Source: Sphingobium limneticum (GTDB taxonomy: Bacteria; Pseudomonadota; Alphaproteobacteria; Sphingomonadales; Sphingomonadaceae). From it: a stretch of DNA of 64,000 nucleotides. Both the position numbers and the translations under genes were made by a program. This document shows, in pieces, positions 7,475-16,521 of the stretch. The notes under the pieces were generated by a model. It had not been told where the DNA came from. It ran no database searches and saw only the letters and a list, made by a program, of their open reading frames with translations. Numbering within the stretch: the stretch's first letter is position 1; each line of letters starts with the position of its first letter. The stretch covers positions 1 to 64,000 of the forward strand of contig NZ_VYPZ01000007.1 in the NCBI RefSeq assembly GCF_008710155.1, read 5' to 3'.

Positions 7475-7837
7475 TCAGCCCTCCTTCCAGACGGCTTCGA
7501 CAAAGGCACGGCAGGATGTACGCGCATTGATGATGTTGCGGCCGGTTGAGAGACGAAGGGTTTGTTCGTTGATCGGCTGGATTTCCTTGCCTCGGCGCTT
7601 GGCCTCTTCGTAGGTGCGGGTGGTGGCGATTGAGCGGCAAGCAGCCATGAGGGCATCGGCTTCAGGGATAAACTGGTACCGGGAGTAGCGTAGATCGACG
7701 GTGAAACCGGTGGCGGAATCTTTGATGTCGAACTTGGCATTCTTGTCGCCACCAGCAGACAAGGGCTTGGAAACATCGGCGGGCGTTGTGCAGGCAGCGA
7801 GCAGCGCCAGACCTGCCATGGGCATGATCTTCTTCAT
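7475..7837 (-). CDS. Small lipoprotein (120 aa)
   Basis: The start at 7837 has GGAGA upstream. The product has a short basic N-terminus, a hydrophobic core and a lipobox LLAAC, so it should be lipid-anchored at Cys16 facing the periplasm. The mature part has two further Cys residues (MAACRSIA and RTSCRAF) that could form a disulfide. It is the first gene of the leftward run with the DUF4177-like and membrane proteins, which together look like an envelope-associated module. No specific family recognised. Confidence 0.7.
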   Translation of the reverse strand: MKKIMPMAGLALLAACTTPADVSKPLSAGGDKNAKFDIKDSATGFTVDLRYSRYQFIPEADALMAACRSIATTRTYEEAKRRGKEIQPINEQTLRLSTGRNIINARTSCRAFVEAVWKEG

Positions 7838-8350
7838 GGTAATCTCCATTCATGTATGGTGATGAACCGCAACCCGGTTGGGCACGGCTGAACAGGCAGC
7901 ATCGCTATTGCGGAATCTGAATCACTGCTCGCCCCCTCACGCATGGAGAGCGACCTTCGGCTTCAACCTCGCGTCGCCCTATGTACCTCTCGGAGCGACG
8001 GCCGAAGCCGGATGTTAGGAACCTGATCGATGAGCAGGCGCATGCGCCTTTACCCTTGCGGGCTGGACATGCGCGCATGCCACCCGGCCCCCAAAATCTG
8101 GCGACCGAGTTCATCGAAAAAGAGGTTCCTACGCCCCACCCTCCGGCTTTCACGGAAGGCAGAGCTTTTCTGGCGGGATTAGAGCAGCTTCGCAATAGGA
8201 GTTTGTTGCGGCCTATTCATATAAGATGGTCCGATTTGCGCGAAGTCGAGCGCTTACTGAATGAAAGCATTGGCCAACCACCATCTGTTTGGATACCAAT
8301 CACGCTTAGTTACGCGGCTGCTTGGCTGCTTATATTAAGGGTTTGTAGGA
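7838..8350. other. 513-base gap with two palindromes, no convincing gene
   Basis: The gap separates the leftward lipoprotein operon from the rightward membrane-protein gene and must contain both promoters. It holds a perfect 14-bp palindrome AGGCGCATGCGCCT at 8036-8049 and a 12-bp palindrome CATGCGCGCATG at 8068-8079. Open frames exist on both strands here but lack good ribosome sites and protein-like composition. The last 150 bases are AT-richer, like the gene that follows. Confidence 0.5.
8036..8079. repeat. Two adjacent GC-rich palindromes
   Basis: AGGCGCATGCGCCT (8036-8049) and CATGCGCGCATG (8068-8079) are both perfect and separated by 18 bases. Both contain GCATGC or ATGCGC cores. They may be protein-binding sites or part of a maintenance site of the element. 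Confidence 0.5.
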
Positions 8351-9619
8351 ATGGTCGCAAAATCAGAACAGGTATCGGACGCACTGAACACGCTTGCTGA
8401 AGCCGTGAGGGGTTCAACATCTCATTCCAACAAAATGTCAGATGTTCTCGGATGGAATGCACCACCATTGGATAAATTTAATTTGTCCGATGTGGCTACA
8501 AATTTGGCAACCAGCATAAGACCTCTGCCAGATTCTGCTTATGCTGATGATTACGACCCAATTCTCGACATCGAAAAAATTGAGCATCTTCGCTCCAGCG
8601 TTGTGCCCCAACTCTGGAATGGCAATGGCATTGAAGCCGTAAGAACTTACCTTAGCACTTTATCTTGGCTGGAGTCTGACTTCGCTCCATTAATGAAGGT
8701 GAAACTAGACTGGGACACGGTCGATGATTCCACGCAAATGCCTCGCGATTTGGCCAAGCGACTACGGGCATTAAACGCGCAAATGAACACAGTTTCTGGG
8801 GCAACAGATAATTTAGCCCAGCAAGTCTCAGAGATAAATCGGGCGCACGATGCAGCGCTCTCACTCCCAACCGACCTCGAAAGCCTTTCTGAGGCACGCT
8901 TGTTGGTGCAGAAAACGACTGCATCAGTGGAAAGCCTCCACAAACAAGTGGAAAGCGCAGCGGAAACGGCGAATGGTGTCTTATCGCAGATTCAAGAAAA
9001 ATCTTCCGAGGCTGATAAGTTAGTTGAAAATACAAGTGATGCATATCGCGCTGCTACGACAAAAGGGCTTAGTGAGGCTTTCCAGACGAGGGCAGACAGA
9101 ACCGCTAAGTCAATGTGGACGTTCGTTGTAGGATTGATTGCATCTCTGGGCATAGGAGCATGGCTCGGTTCACATAGAATCAGCATGATTCAAGCCCTGA
9201 TCGAGAAAAACGCGCCATCATCTCTTGTTTTTGTGAATCTCGTTCTTGCTGTACTTTCAATTGCGGCGCCAGTGTGGTTCGCTTGGATTGCAACGAAGCA
9301 AATCGGGCACAGATTTAGATTGTCGGAAGATTATGCATTCAAGGCCTCTGTGGCGCGAGCCTATGAAGGCTATCGGCGTGAAGCAGCAAAACTTGACGAG
9401 GATTTTGCAAAACGTTTGTTTGCTTCCGCTTTGGATCGCCTTGAAGAGCCACCATTGCGCTTTGTTGAGCAGGAAACTCATGGAAGCCCGTGGCATGAGT
9501 TATTAAAGCGGCGGTCCACGCCTAAACCTGCTGCGCCTAACACCCACCTCCTACCGACGGTACCTGCTTCTGTTCCCAAACCAGGGAACGACCAAAGCTC
9601 TGAGCAGGAAACAGCTTAG
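8351..9619 (+). CDS. Coiled-coil protein with two transmembrane helices (422 aa), unknown
   Basis: I do not recognise this gene by name. Residues 1-130 form a soluble N-terminal part, about 135-245 a long coiled coil rich in Ala, Glu, Ser and Gln, 254-273 and 291-314 two membrane helices, and 320-386 a conserved-looking helical cytoplasmic tail (RLSEDYAFKASVARAYEGY, then EEPPLRFVE and HGSPWHELL). The layout is similar to two-TM pore-forming effectors such as SLATT-type proteins, but a direct family link cannot be shown. Codon use is clearly more AT-rich than the flanking core genes, suggesting recent transfer. It is monocistronic, followed by a hairpin with a T-run, and lies next to tRNA-Thr, a typical cargo position for defence or toxin functions. 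Confidence 0.7.
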   Translation: MVAKSEQVSDALNTLAEAVRGSTSHSNKMSDVLGWNAPPLDKFNLSDVATNLATSIRPLPDSAYADDYDPILDIEKIEHLRSSVVPQLWNGNGIEAVRTYLSTLSWLESDFAPLMKVKLDWDTVDDSTQMPRDLAKRLRALNAQMNTVSGATDNLAQQVSEINRAHDAALSLPTDLESLSEARLLVQKTTASVESLHKQVESAAETANGVLSQIQEKSSEADKLVENTSDAYRAATTKGLSEAFQTRADRTAKSMWTFVVGLIASLGIGAWLGSHRISMIQALIEKNAPSSLVFVNLVLAVLSIAAPVWFAWIATKQIGHRFRLSEDYAFKASVARAYEGYRREAAKLDEDFAKRLFASALDRLEEPPLRFVEQETHGSPWHELLKRRSTPKPAAPNTHLLPTVPASVPKPGNDQSSEQETA

Positions 9620-9703
9620 GATGAATGCTTTGAGCAGATTCCACTTCCACGCCCGACCCACCGGATACCCACATGGGTCAACCTAGAAGCACATAAATTA
9701 GGC

Positions 9704-9745
9704 AACCTCTCGGCCATAAGCCGAAAGGCACTTTCGCTAGGTTTT
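9704..9745 (+). terminator. Probable terminator after the two-TM protein gene
   Basis: A hairpin with AGCcGAAAG / CTTTCGCT arms and a GCA loop, enclosed by AACCT/AGGTT, is followed by TTTTT. It lies about 85 bases after the stop codon and before tRNA-Thr. Because tRNA-Thr is on the other strand it also separates convergent transcripts. Confidence 0.6.
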
Positions 9746-9768
9746 TCAGGAATTTCCTACTGAAGGAC

Positions 9769-9844
9769 TGGTGCCGCTTACGTGACTCGAACACGTGACC
9801 CCATCATTACGAATGATGTGCTCTACCAACTGAGCTAAAGCGGC
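9769..9844 (-). tRNA. tRNA-Thr (anticodon CGT)
   Basis: The minus strand folds as a 76-base tRNA with encoded CCA: acceptor GCCGCTT/AAGCGGC, D-arm GCTCAGTTGGTAGAGC, anticodon arm CATCA-TTCGTAA-TGATG and T-arm ACGTG-TTCGAGT-CACGT. The anticodon CGT reads the Thr codon ACG. Its 3' end points into the accessory region, as expected if the gene is the attachment site for an integrase; no second copy of its 3' end is visible in the window. Confidence 0.97.
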
Positions 9845-10037
9845 GTCGGGGCGGGCAGATAACAGCGGTTGGGCGATTGGACAAGCGGGCATTTCATTCC
9901 GCCGCCGCCTTTTTTCCGCCCGCACCAGTTTCGCCCTGCCCCGGCCGATCCGCGCCATCCTGTTTACGGCAAATTTACCATCCCGTGCCACTGTCGAGTC
10001 CCGGAATAGTTTTTTCAGCGCAAGGTAGGACGATCGA

Positions 10038-11351
10038 ATGGACACGCTGCGGGGGCATGATGCCGCCAATGACGAGGACGATTTCGACTATGTCGGCGAC
10101 GCGCAGATGGATGCGCCGCCCGCCGTCATCTCCGATGAACGGCGCATGCAGGTGCGCGCCTATAATTATTGGGCGTCGCTGCTGGGCGACCGCACTTTGC
10201 CCTCGATCGAGGATCTGGCCCCGGAACAGCTGGAGGATTTCGGCCCACATTCGGTGTTGCTCGATTTCAGCGTCGGCCTGGACAATCCCGCCATCGTCTA
10301 TCTGGGCACCGCGCTGCGCGCCGAATGTCAGATCGAGGGAGCGATCGGCTATATCGACGATGTGCCGGCCCGTTCGCTGCTCTCGCGCCTGACCGACCAT
10401 TATCTGCAGATCATCGCCAATGCCGCGCCGATCGGCTTCGAAGCGGAATTCATCAACCAGCGCGGTGCGGAAATCATGTATCGCGGCATATTGATGCCTT
10501 TCTCTTCCGACGATGAGACGATCGACTTCGTGTTCGGCGTCATCAACTGGAAGGAGCTGGCCAGCCGCAGCCTGACCGATGCGCTGGAGCTGGAAGTGGA
10601 CGAGGCGATGCGCAGCGCGCCCGCCGCCCGCGACACCGCGCCGATCTGGGCCGACGGTCCCGCCGCCGACCAGCAGAGCAACAGCCTGGCCTTCGACATC
10701 GAAGAGGATGAGGAGGACGACGCGCTCGACCTCGCCGGCATGGAATGTCCGACCGAGGATGCGCCGCTGGCCGACTGGCTGGCCATCGCCCGCGATGGCG
10801 CCGCCCGCGTACGGATCAGCGAGGCGCGCAGCCATGCCGCCCTCTATCGCGCCGTCAGCCTCTCCTATGATTTCGCGCAGGTCGCCCGCGTCCGCCCGGA
10901 CGACTATGCCGAACTGCTGCATGATTATGGCATCAAGGCGCAGGCGCGCAGCCCGATGACCGCCGTGATCAAGCTGGTCTTCGGCGCCACTTACGACAAG
11001 ACGCGGATCACCGAATATGCGACCGCGCTGGACCATGCGATGAACGCAGGCCTCAGCGTCGGATCGCTCGCCGCCTATCTGTCCGACTATGTCGGTGGCC
11101 TCAAAGCCCTGGTGCGCGACGAACGCGCCGCCCGCCGATCGCAGACGCCTGCCAAGCCGGATCGCCGCCAGATGGCGCGCGACACGGTGAAGGCCGCCGT
11201 CGCGATCGATCCGGTCGCGGTCGCCACCGATGCCGATGGCCTGGCCGTCGTCATCGCCCGGCGAGAGGCCGATGGCACGCTGGCGATCGTCGCCGCCCTG
11301 CCGGAAGACAGCGATCTCAACCAGCGGGTGATCAGCGCCGCCGCACGCTGA
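10038..11351 (+). CDS. PAS_5-type domain protein, unknown function
   Basis: The 437-aa protein has an alphaproteobacterial PAS_5-like domain at about residues 38-165 (RAYNYWASLLGDRTLPS, later VYLGTALRAEC), normally a small sensory fold. A very acidic linker follows (DIEEDEEDDALD near 218-229), and the C-terminal 200 residues are mostly helical with no recognised catalytic motif. There is no signal peptide or membrane segment, so it is cytoplasmic. AAGGTAGGA precedes the start. It is the first gene of normal GC-rich chromosomal composition after tRNA-Thr. The ligand and partner are unknown. Confidence 0.7.
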   Translation: MDTLRGHDAANDEDDFDYVGDAQMDAPPAVISDERRMQVRAYNYWASLLGDRTLPSIEDLAPEQLEDFGPHSVLLDFSVGLDNPAIVYLGTALRAECQIEGAIGYIDDVPARSLLSRLTDHYLQIIANAAPIGFEAEFINQRGAEIMYRGILMPFSSDDETIDFVFGVINWKELASRSLTDALELEVDEAMRSAPAARDTAPIWADGPAADQQSNSLAFDIEEDEEDDALDLAGMECPTEDAPLADWLAIARDGAARVRISEARSHAALYRAVSLSYDFAQVARVRPDDYAELLHDYGIKAQARSPMTAVIKLVFGATYDKTRITEYATALDHAMNAGLSVGSLAAYLSDYVGGLKALVRDERAARRSQTPAKPDRRQMARDTVKAAVAIDPVAVATDADGLAVVIARREADGTLAIVAALPEDSDLNQRVISAAAR

Positions 11352-11664
11352 TACGGCATGTCCGCCCGTGACCTGCCGTAAAGACGTAAGAAAATAGGTT
11401 CAGATAGCGCGCATCCGCGCTCGACATGCTGCGCGGGCTGAACGATAGTCGCCTCGACCGACCGGCCCCGCACATCCCGCGCGGGCCATGTTGCGCTGCA
11501 TCATATTATTTCAAAAATCGGAAATTTTATTTCTCACAAGGGTTGAGCCGCCCCTTGGCCGGGCGCATATAGGCGGCCCTAAAGCCGAGGAGTCGCATGG
11601 CGGCGATCCAGCGCCTCCTCCGTTATGATCCATGCGGGACGAACCCGTGGCAAGAGGTGAGCGA
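11352..11664. other. 313-base gap before glutamate dehydrogenase gene
   Basis: No convincing gene here. The middle is AT-rich (around 11500-11540) and probably carries the promoter of the downstream gene. I see no strong hairpin with a T-run after the PAS gene. Confidence 0.4.
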
Positions 11665-14600
11665 ATGACGGCGCTGGCGGAAGCGAAGAACAAGGAAGTC
11701 GACAAGAATATTCGCGAGGCGCTGGAAGGCGCGCTCAGCCGGGGTGCCCTGCCCGGCGAAAGCGAAGGGTTTGACGAGGCCGCGCTGGCTGCCGCCGCCG
11801 CATTCCTGGGCCGCACCGCCAATGGCCGCAAGCCCGGCCATGAGGCGATTGCGGTGGAAACGCTGGGCGAAGGCGCCAATGGCCGCTTCATGCGGCTGGC
11901 CATCATCAATGATGACATGCCCTTCCTGGTCGATTCCATCGCCAATGCGCTGGCGGCGGCCGACATCACCATCCACCGCCTGCTCCACCCCGTCCTGTTC
12001 GTGACGCGTGATGGCGATGGCGCGCTGACCGGCGTGTTCGAAGAGGATGCGTCCGGCGCCCGCCGCGAATCCATGATCTATATCGAAACCGACCGCGCCG
12101 ACGCGAAAGCGCGCCGCGCGCTCGAAAAATCCTTGCAGGAAACGCTGGCCGACGTGCGCGTCGCGGTCGCCGACTGGCCCAAGATGCAGTCGGCCATGGC
12201 CGCCGATGCCGACGCCGTGCCGGATGAGGAAGGCGCCGCCTTGCTGCGCTGGTTCCTGGCCCGCCACTTCACCCAGACGGGCCATGAAATCCTGCACCGC
12301 GACGGCAGCAGCAGCGCGCCGCTCGGCATCTGCACCCGCCATGACAAGCCGCTGATCGCGCCCGCCTCGCTGGAGGCCGCCTTCACCTGGTTCGAAGAGG
12401 GCAAGCGCACCCCGCTGATCATCAAGTCCAGCCGGATTTCGCGCGTCCATCGCCTGGTACTGCTCGACCTCATCATCATTCCCGTGCGGGAAGGAAAGAC
12501 GGTCAAGGCCCTGTCGATCCATGCCGGCATGTGGACCAGTTCGGGCCTGTCGGCGACCCCGGACAAGGTGCCGCTGCTGCGTTCGGCCCTGTCCACGCTG
12601 ATGGACAAGTTCGGCTTCGATCCGCAGGGTCACGCCGGCAAGACGCTGGCCCATGCGCTGACCGCCCTGCCCCATGACATCACGATCGGCTTCGACCGCG
12701 AGACGTTGGAGCGGCTGGCGCTGACCTTCATGTCGCTGACGGATCGGCCGCGCCCCAAGCTGGCGCTCGCCACCAGCGCACTGGCGCGTCACCTCTATGC
12801 CTTCGTCTGGCTGCCGCGCGATGAGCTGTCCACCGCCCGCCGCGTGAGCATTCAGGACATGCTGGCGCTCAAGAGCCATGGCACCGTGCTCAGCTGGTCG
12901 ATCGCGCTGGAGGAAGGCGGCCTGGCGCTGCTGCGCATCACGCTCGACCTGCGCGATGGCGGGGTCGTGCCCGATGACATCGCGCTGGACCGGATGCTCA
13001 AGCAGATGGTGCGTGGCTGGATTCCGGCGGTCGAAGAGGCGCTGGCCGTCACCGAAGAACCGGGCCGCGCCGCCGCCATGGCGCAGCGCTATGGCGGCGG
13101 CTTCCCGCTCGCCTATCGCAACGGCGCTGGTCCGGAAGAAGCCGCCGTCGACATCCGCCTGATCCATGGCCTGTCGGGGGATGGCGACAAGTCGATCCGC
13201 ATCTACCGCAACCCGGAAGACAGCGTCGAACGGCTGCGGCTGAAACTCTATAGCCATGTCACCGTCGCCCTGTCCGAAGTCGTCCCCGCCTTCGAGAATT
13301 TCGGTTTCCGCGTGATCGAGGAAATGACCACCGCGATCAGCGGTAGCGCGATCGAGGGCGGCACGCTGGGCCATGTCCAGCGCTTCGTGCTGGAATTGCC
13401 GGCCGGCGATAATGCGCAGGTCGTGGTCGATCGTGCCGAGGTCGTGACCGAAGCCATCGCCCAGGTGCTGGAAGGCGTGGCGGAAAATGACCGGCTGAAC
13501 GAGCTGATCGTCACCGCTGGCCTTGCGCCGCGATCGGTCGTGCTGTTCCGCGCCCTCTATCGCTATCTGCGTCAGGCGGGCGTCGCCTATGGCATGGTGA
13601 CCTTCGCCGACACGCTGCGCAAGGCGCAGGGCGTCGCCAACAACCTCATCACCCTGTTCGAAGCGCTGCATGATCCCGCCGCGCAGGATGGCGCTGCCGA
13701 CCGTATCGCGCAGGCGCAATCCGAAATCGACGCGGGGCTGGAACAGGTGACGGCGATCGACGAGGATCGCATCCTGCGCCTGCTGCGCGCCGTCATCACC
13801 GCGACGCTGCGCACCAATTTCTACGCCCCCGCCGCGCAGGAGGCGATCGCCTTCAAACTGGACAGCGCCTTGGTGCCGGGTCTGCCCGCGCCGCTGCCCT
13901 GGCGCGAAATCTGGGTCTATTCCCCGCGTGTCGAGGGCATCCACCTGCGCGCCGGCCCGGTCGCCCGTGGCGGCCTGCGCTGGTCGGATCGTCGCGACGA
14001 TTTCCGTACCGAGATCCTCGGCCTCATGAAAGCGCAGCGCGTGAAGAACGCCGTCATCGTGCCGACCGGCGCGAAGGGCGGCTTCTATCCCAAGCAACTG
14101 CCCAACCCGCAGGCCGATCGCGACGCCTGGATCGCCGAAGGCACCGAAAGCTATCGCATCTTCATCCGATCCTTGCTGTCGATCACCGACAATATCGTGA
14201 AGAATAAGGTGACGCATCCGGCCGATGTCGTCGTGCATGATGGCGACGATCCTTATTTCGTCGTCGCGGCGGACAAGGGCACGGCGACCTTCTCCGACGT
14301 CGCCAACGCCATCGCGCTGGATCGCGGCTTCTGGCTGGGCGATGCCTTCGCCAGCGGCGGCTCCAACGGCTATGACCACAAGGCGATGGGCATCACGGCG
14401 CGGGGCGCATGGATTTCGGTCCAGCGCCACTTCGCCGAAATGGGCGTCGATGTGCAGAGCGAGCCGGTCAGCGTCGTGGGCTGCGGCGATATGTCGGGTG
14501 ACGTGTTCGGCAACGGCATGCTGCTCAGCAAGGCGATCAAGCTGGTCGCCGCCTTCGACCATCGCCACATCTTCTTCGACCCCACGCCCGATCCGGCCAA

Positions 14601-16344
14601 GAGCTGGGAAGAACGTAACCGCATGTTCGCCCTGCCCCGCTCCAGCTGGGAAGATTATGACAAGTCGCTCATTTCCAAGGGCGGTGGCGTCTTCTCCCGC
14701 GCGCTGAAGCGCATCCCGCTGACGCCCGAAATGCAGGCGATCCTGGACGTGAAGGACAAGGAGATGGAGCCGGCCGCGCTCATTTCCGCGATCCTCAAGG
14801 CCCCGGCCGACCTGCTCTGGTTCGGCGGCATCGGCACCTATGTGAAGGCCGCCGCGCAGAGCCATGGCGACGTGGGCGATCCGGCCAATGATCGCCTGCG
14901 CGTCAATGCCGAACAGCTGCGCGTCAAGGTGATCGGCGAAGGCGCGAACCTGGGCACCACCCAGGCGGGCCGTATCGCCTTCTCGCTGCATGGCGGGCGG
15001 ATCAACACCGACTTCATCGACAACAGCGCCGGCGTCGACTGTTCCGATAATGAAGTGAACATCAAGATCGCGCTGAACAAGGAAATGGTGGAAGGCCGCC
15101 TGCCCTTCGACAAGCGCAACACGCTGCTGGAAAGCATGACCGACGCGGTGGGCGACATCGTGCTGGAGGATAACCGGCTTCAGGCGCTCGGCCTCTCCAT
15201 CGCCGAAGCGGGCGGCGCGGCCGACCTCGCCTCCTATGTCCGCCTGATCGAAACGTTCGAGGAAACCGGCAGGCTCGACCGGCAGGTGGAGGGGCTGGCC
15301 GCCAACGACCAGCTGCTGCGCCGTGGACAGGATGGTCAGGGCCTCACCCGCCCCGAACTGGCCGTGCTGCTCTCGACCGCCAAGCTCGCCCTGCAGGATG
15401 CTATCGAACATGGCGATCTTGCCACGGACGAGAGCATGACGGCCGAACTGATGGCCGCCTTCCCCGAAGCGATGCAGAAGAAGGAAGCGGACGCGATCGC
15501 CGGCCATGCGCTCAAGAAGGAGATCATCGCCACCAAGGTCGCCAACCGCATCGTCAATCGTCTGGGCCTCATCCACCCGTTCGAACTGGCGGAGGAGGAA
15601 GGCTGCTCGCTCGCCGATCTGGCCAGCGCCTTCCTGATCGCGGAACGCCTCTACGATATCGGCACGCTCTGGGCGGATATCGACGCGGCGGACATGTCGG
15701 AAGGCGCACGCCTTGCCCTGTTCAGCGACATTGCCAGCGGCATGCGGGCGCAGATCGCCGACATATTGCGCGCCCTGCCTGCCGGCACGCTGCCGGCCGA
15801 GGGGCATAAGCGTCTGGCCACGGGCGTCGGCCTGCTGGCCCATCAGGTCGACGATCTGCTGACCAGCGAGGCGCAGCGCCGCACCGCTGCCGTCACCGAC
15901 CGGCTGATCGGCCTTGGCGCTCCCGAAACGCTGGCGGTCCGCACCGCCGGGCTGTTCAAGCTGGACGGCGCCGTCGGCATCGCCTCGCTCGCGGCGCGGC
16001 TGGGCGTGGAGGAAATCGCGCTGACCCGCGCCTTCACCCATCTGGGCGAAGCGGTCGGCATCGATTGGGTCCAATCCGCCGCCGCGCGCATGGAACCGAC
16101 CGATCCGTGGGAGCGCCTGCTCATCTCCGGCGTTGCCCGCGACATGCAGCAAGTCCGGCTCGATTTCCTGGCGCAGGGCAAGGGCAAGGACGTCGCCACC
16201 CATGTCGAAGAGTGGTTGCAGGCCAAGGGCGCCCGCGTCCGCCAGTTCCGCACCCTGGTCCAGCGCGCCAAGGCCGCCGCGACCCCCAATGTCGCGATGT
16301 TGGCCGAAATCGCCGGCCAGGCGCGCGGTCTGCTGGGCCGCTGA
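11665..16344 (+). CDS. NAD-specific glutamate dehydrogenase, large (about 180-kDa) class
   Basis: This 1559-aa enzyme catalyses oxidative deamination of glutamate to 2-oxoglutarate and ammonia with NAD+, in the cytoplasm. Length and content fit the large L-GDH180 class found in Proteobacteria and Streptomyces. The N-terminal half holds ACT-like regulatory segments (DDMPFLVDSI near 90), and the catalytic region begins near 765 with ARGGLRWSDR and the Lys-containing TGAKGGFYPK near 802, followed by the Rossmann-type domain. ATG 11665 is preferred over one 33 bases upstream because AGAGGTGAG lies before it. A strong terminator follows. These enzymes are often allosterically regulated by amino acids. 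Confidence 0.95.
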   Translation: MTALAEAKNKEVDKNIREALEGALSRGALPGESEGFDEAALAAAAAFLGRTANGRKPGHEAIAVETLGEGANGRFMRLAIINDDMPFLVDSIANALAAADITIHRLLHPVLFVTRDGDGALTGVFEEDASGARRESMIYIETDRADAKARRALEKSLQETLADVRVAVADWPKMQSAMAADADAVPDEEGAALLRWFLARHFTQTGHEILHRDGSSSAPLGICTRHDKPLIAPASLEAAFTWFEEGKRTPLIIKSSRISRVHRLVLLDLIIIPVREGKTVKALSIHAGMWTSSGLSATPDKVPLLRSALSTLMDKFGFDPQGHAGKTLAHALTALPHDITIGFDRETLERLALTFMSLTDRPRPKLALATSALARHLYAFVWLPRDELSTARRVSIQDMLALKSHGTVLSWSIALEEGGLALLRITLDLRDGGVVPDDIALDRMLKQMVRGWIPAVEEALAVTEEPGRAAAMAQRYGGGFPLAYRNGAGPEEAAVDIRLIHGLSGDGDKSIRIYRNPEDSVERLRLKLYSHVTVALSEVVPAFENFGFRVIEEMTTAISGSAIEGGTLGHVQRFVLELPAGDNAQVVVDRAEVVTEAIAQVLEGVAENDRLNELIVTAGLAPRSVVLFRALYRYLRQAGVAYGMVTFADTLRKAQGVANNLITLFEALHDPAAQDGAADRIAQAQSEIDAGLEQVTAIDEDRILRLLRAVITATLRTNFYAPAAQEAIAFKLDSALVPGLPAPLPWREIWVYSPRVEGIHLRAGPVARGGLRWSDRRDDFRTEILGLMKAQRVKNAVIVPTGAKGGFYPKQLPNPQADRDAWIAEGTESYRIFIRSLLSITDNIVKNKVTHPADVVVHDGDDPYFVVAADKGTATFSDVANAIALDRGFWLGDAFASGGSNGYDHKAMGITARGAWISVQRHFAEMGVDVQSEPVSVVGCGDMSGDVFGNGMLLSKAIKLVAAFDHRHIFFDPTPDPAKSWEERNRMFALPRSSWEDYDKSLISKGGGVFSRALKRIPLTPEMQAILDVKDKEMEPAALISAILKAPADLLWFGGIGTYVKAAAQSHGDVGDPANDRLRVNAEQLRVKVIGEGANLGTTQAGRIAFSLHGGRINTDFIDNSAGVDCSDNEVNIKIALNKEMVEGRLPFDKRNTLLESMTDAVGDIVLEDNRLQALGLSIAEAGGAADLASYVRLIETFEETGRLDRQVEGLAANDQLLRRGQDGQGLTRPELAVLLSTAKLALQDAIEHGDLATDESMTAELMAAFPEAMQKKEADAIAGHALKKEIIATKVANRIVNRLGLIHPFELAEEEGCSLADLASAFLIAERLYDIGTLWADIDAADMSEGARLALFSDIASGMRAQIADILRALPAGTLPAEGHKRLATGVGLLAHQVDDLLTSEAQRRTAAVTDRLIGLGAPETLAVRTAGLFKLDGAVGIASLAARLGVEEIALTRAFTHLGEAVGIDWVQSAAARMEPTDPWERLLISGVARDMQQVRLDFLAQGKGKDVATHVEEWLQAKGARVRQFRTLVQRAKAAATPNVAMLAEIAGQARGLLGR

Positions 16345-16357
16345 TCGCCCGCACAGC

Positions 16358-16398
16358 AAAAAAAGGGGCGCCATCCCATGCGGATGGCGCCCCTTTTT
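16358..16398. terminator. Bidirectional rho-independent terminator
   Basis: GGGGCGCCATCC and GGATGGCGCCCC form a perfect 12-bp stem with a CATGC loop, flanked by an A-run on the left and TTTTT on the right. It can end the glutamate dehydrogenase transcript and also works from the opposite strand for mlaA. Confidence 0.93.
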
Positions 16399-16433
16399 AT
16401 GCTTTCACCTTATATCGTAAAGCCATGCGGGAT

Positions 16434-16499
16434 GTTCCCCGGCGAAGGCCGGGGTCCAGTTCAAACCGTGCTACTGGACCCCGGCCTTCGCCGGGGAAC
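16434..16499. repeat. REP-like palindrome, family 1 (full copy)
   Basis: Two perfect 27-bp arms beginning GTTCCCCGGCGAAGG enclose a 12-base loop starting TCAAA. A second full copy with the same loop pattern is at 30489-30554 and half a copy at 63396-63420. The element is intergenic between convergent genes. Confidence 0.85.
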
Positions 16500-16521
16500 G
16501 CTACACATAATAGCGTGTCAC

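Noticed and set aside
7905..8400. Overlapping frames on both strands in the 513-base island gap
   Set aside because: No ribosome sites, biased composition and overlap of palindromes; judged non-coding.
9704..9745. attachment-site (attC-like) structure next to tRNA-Thr
   Set aside because: Hairpin plus T-run after a gene is explained simply as a terminator; no integron integrase present.
11623..16374. A frame of about 1580 codons on the minus strand opposite the glutamate dehydrogenase gene
   Set aside because: It is an antisense shadow of a strongly GC-biased gene: low-complexity, rich in His/Gln/Arg and without domain motifs.
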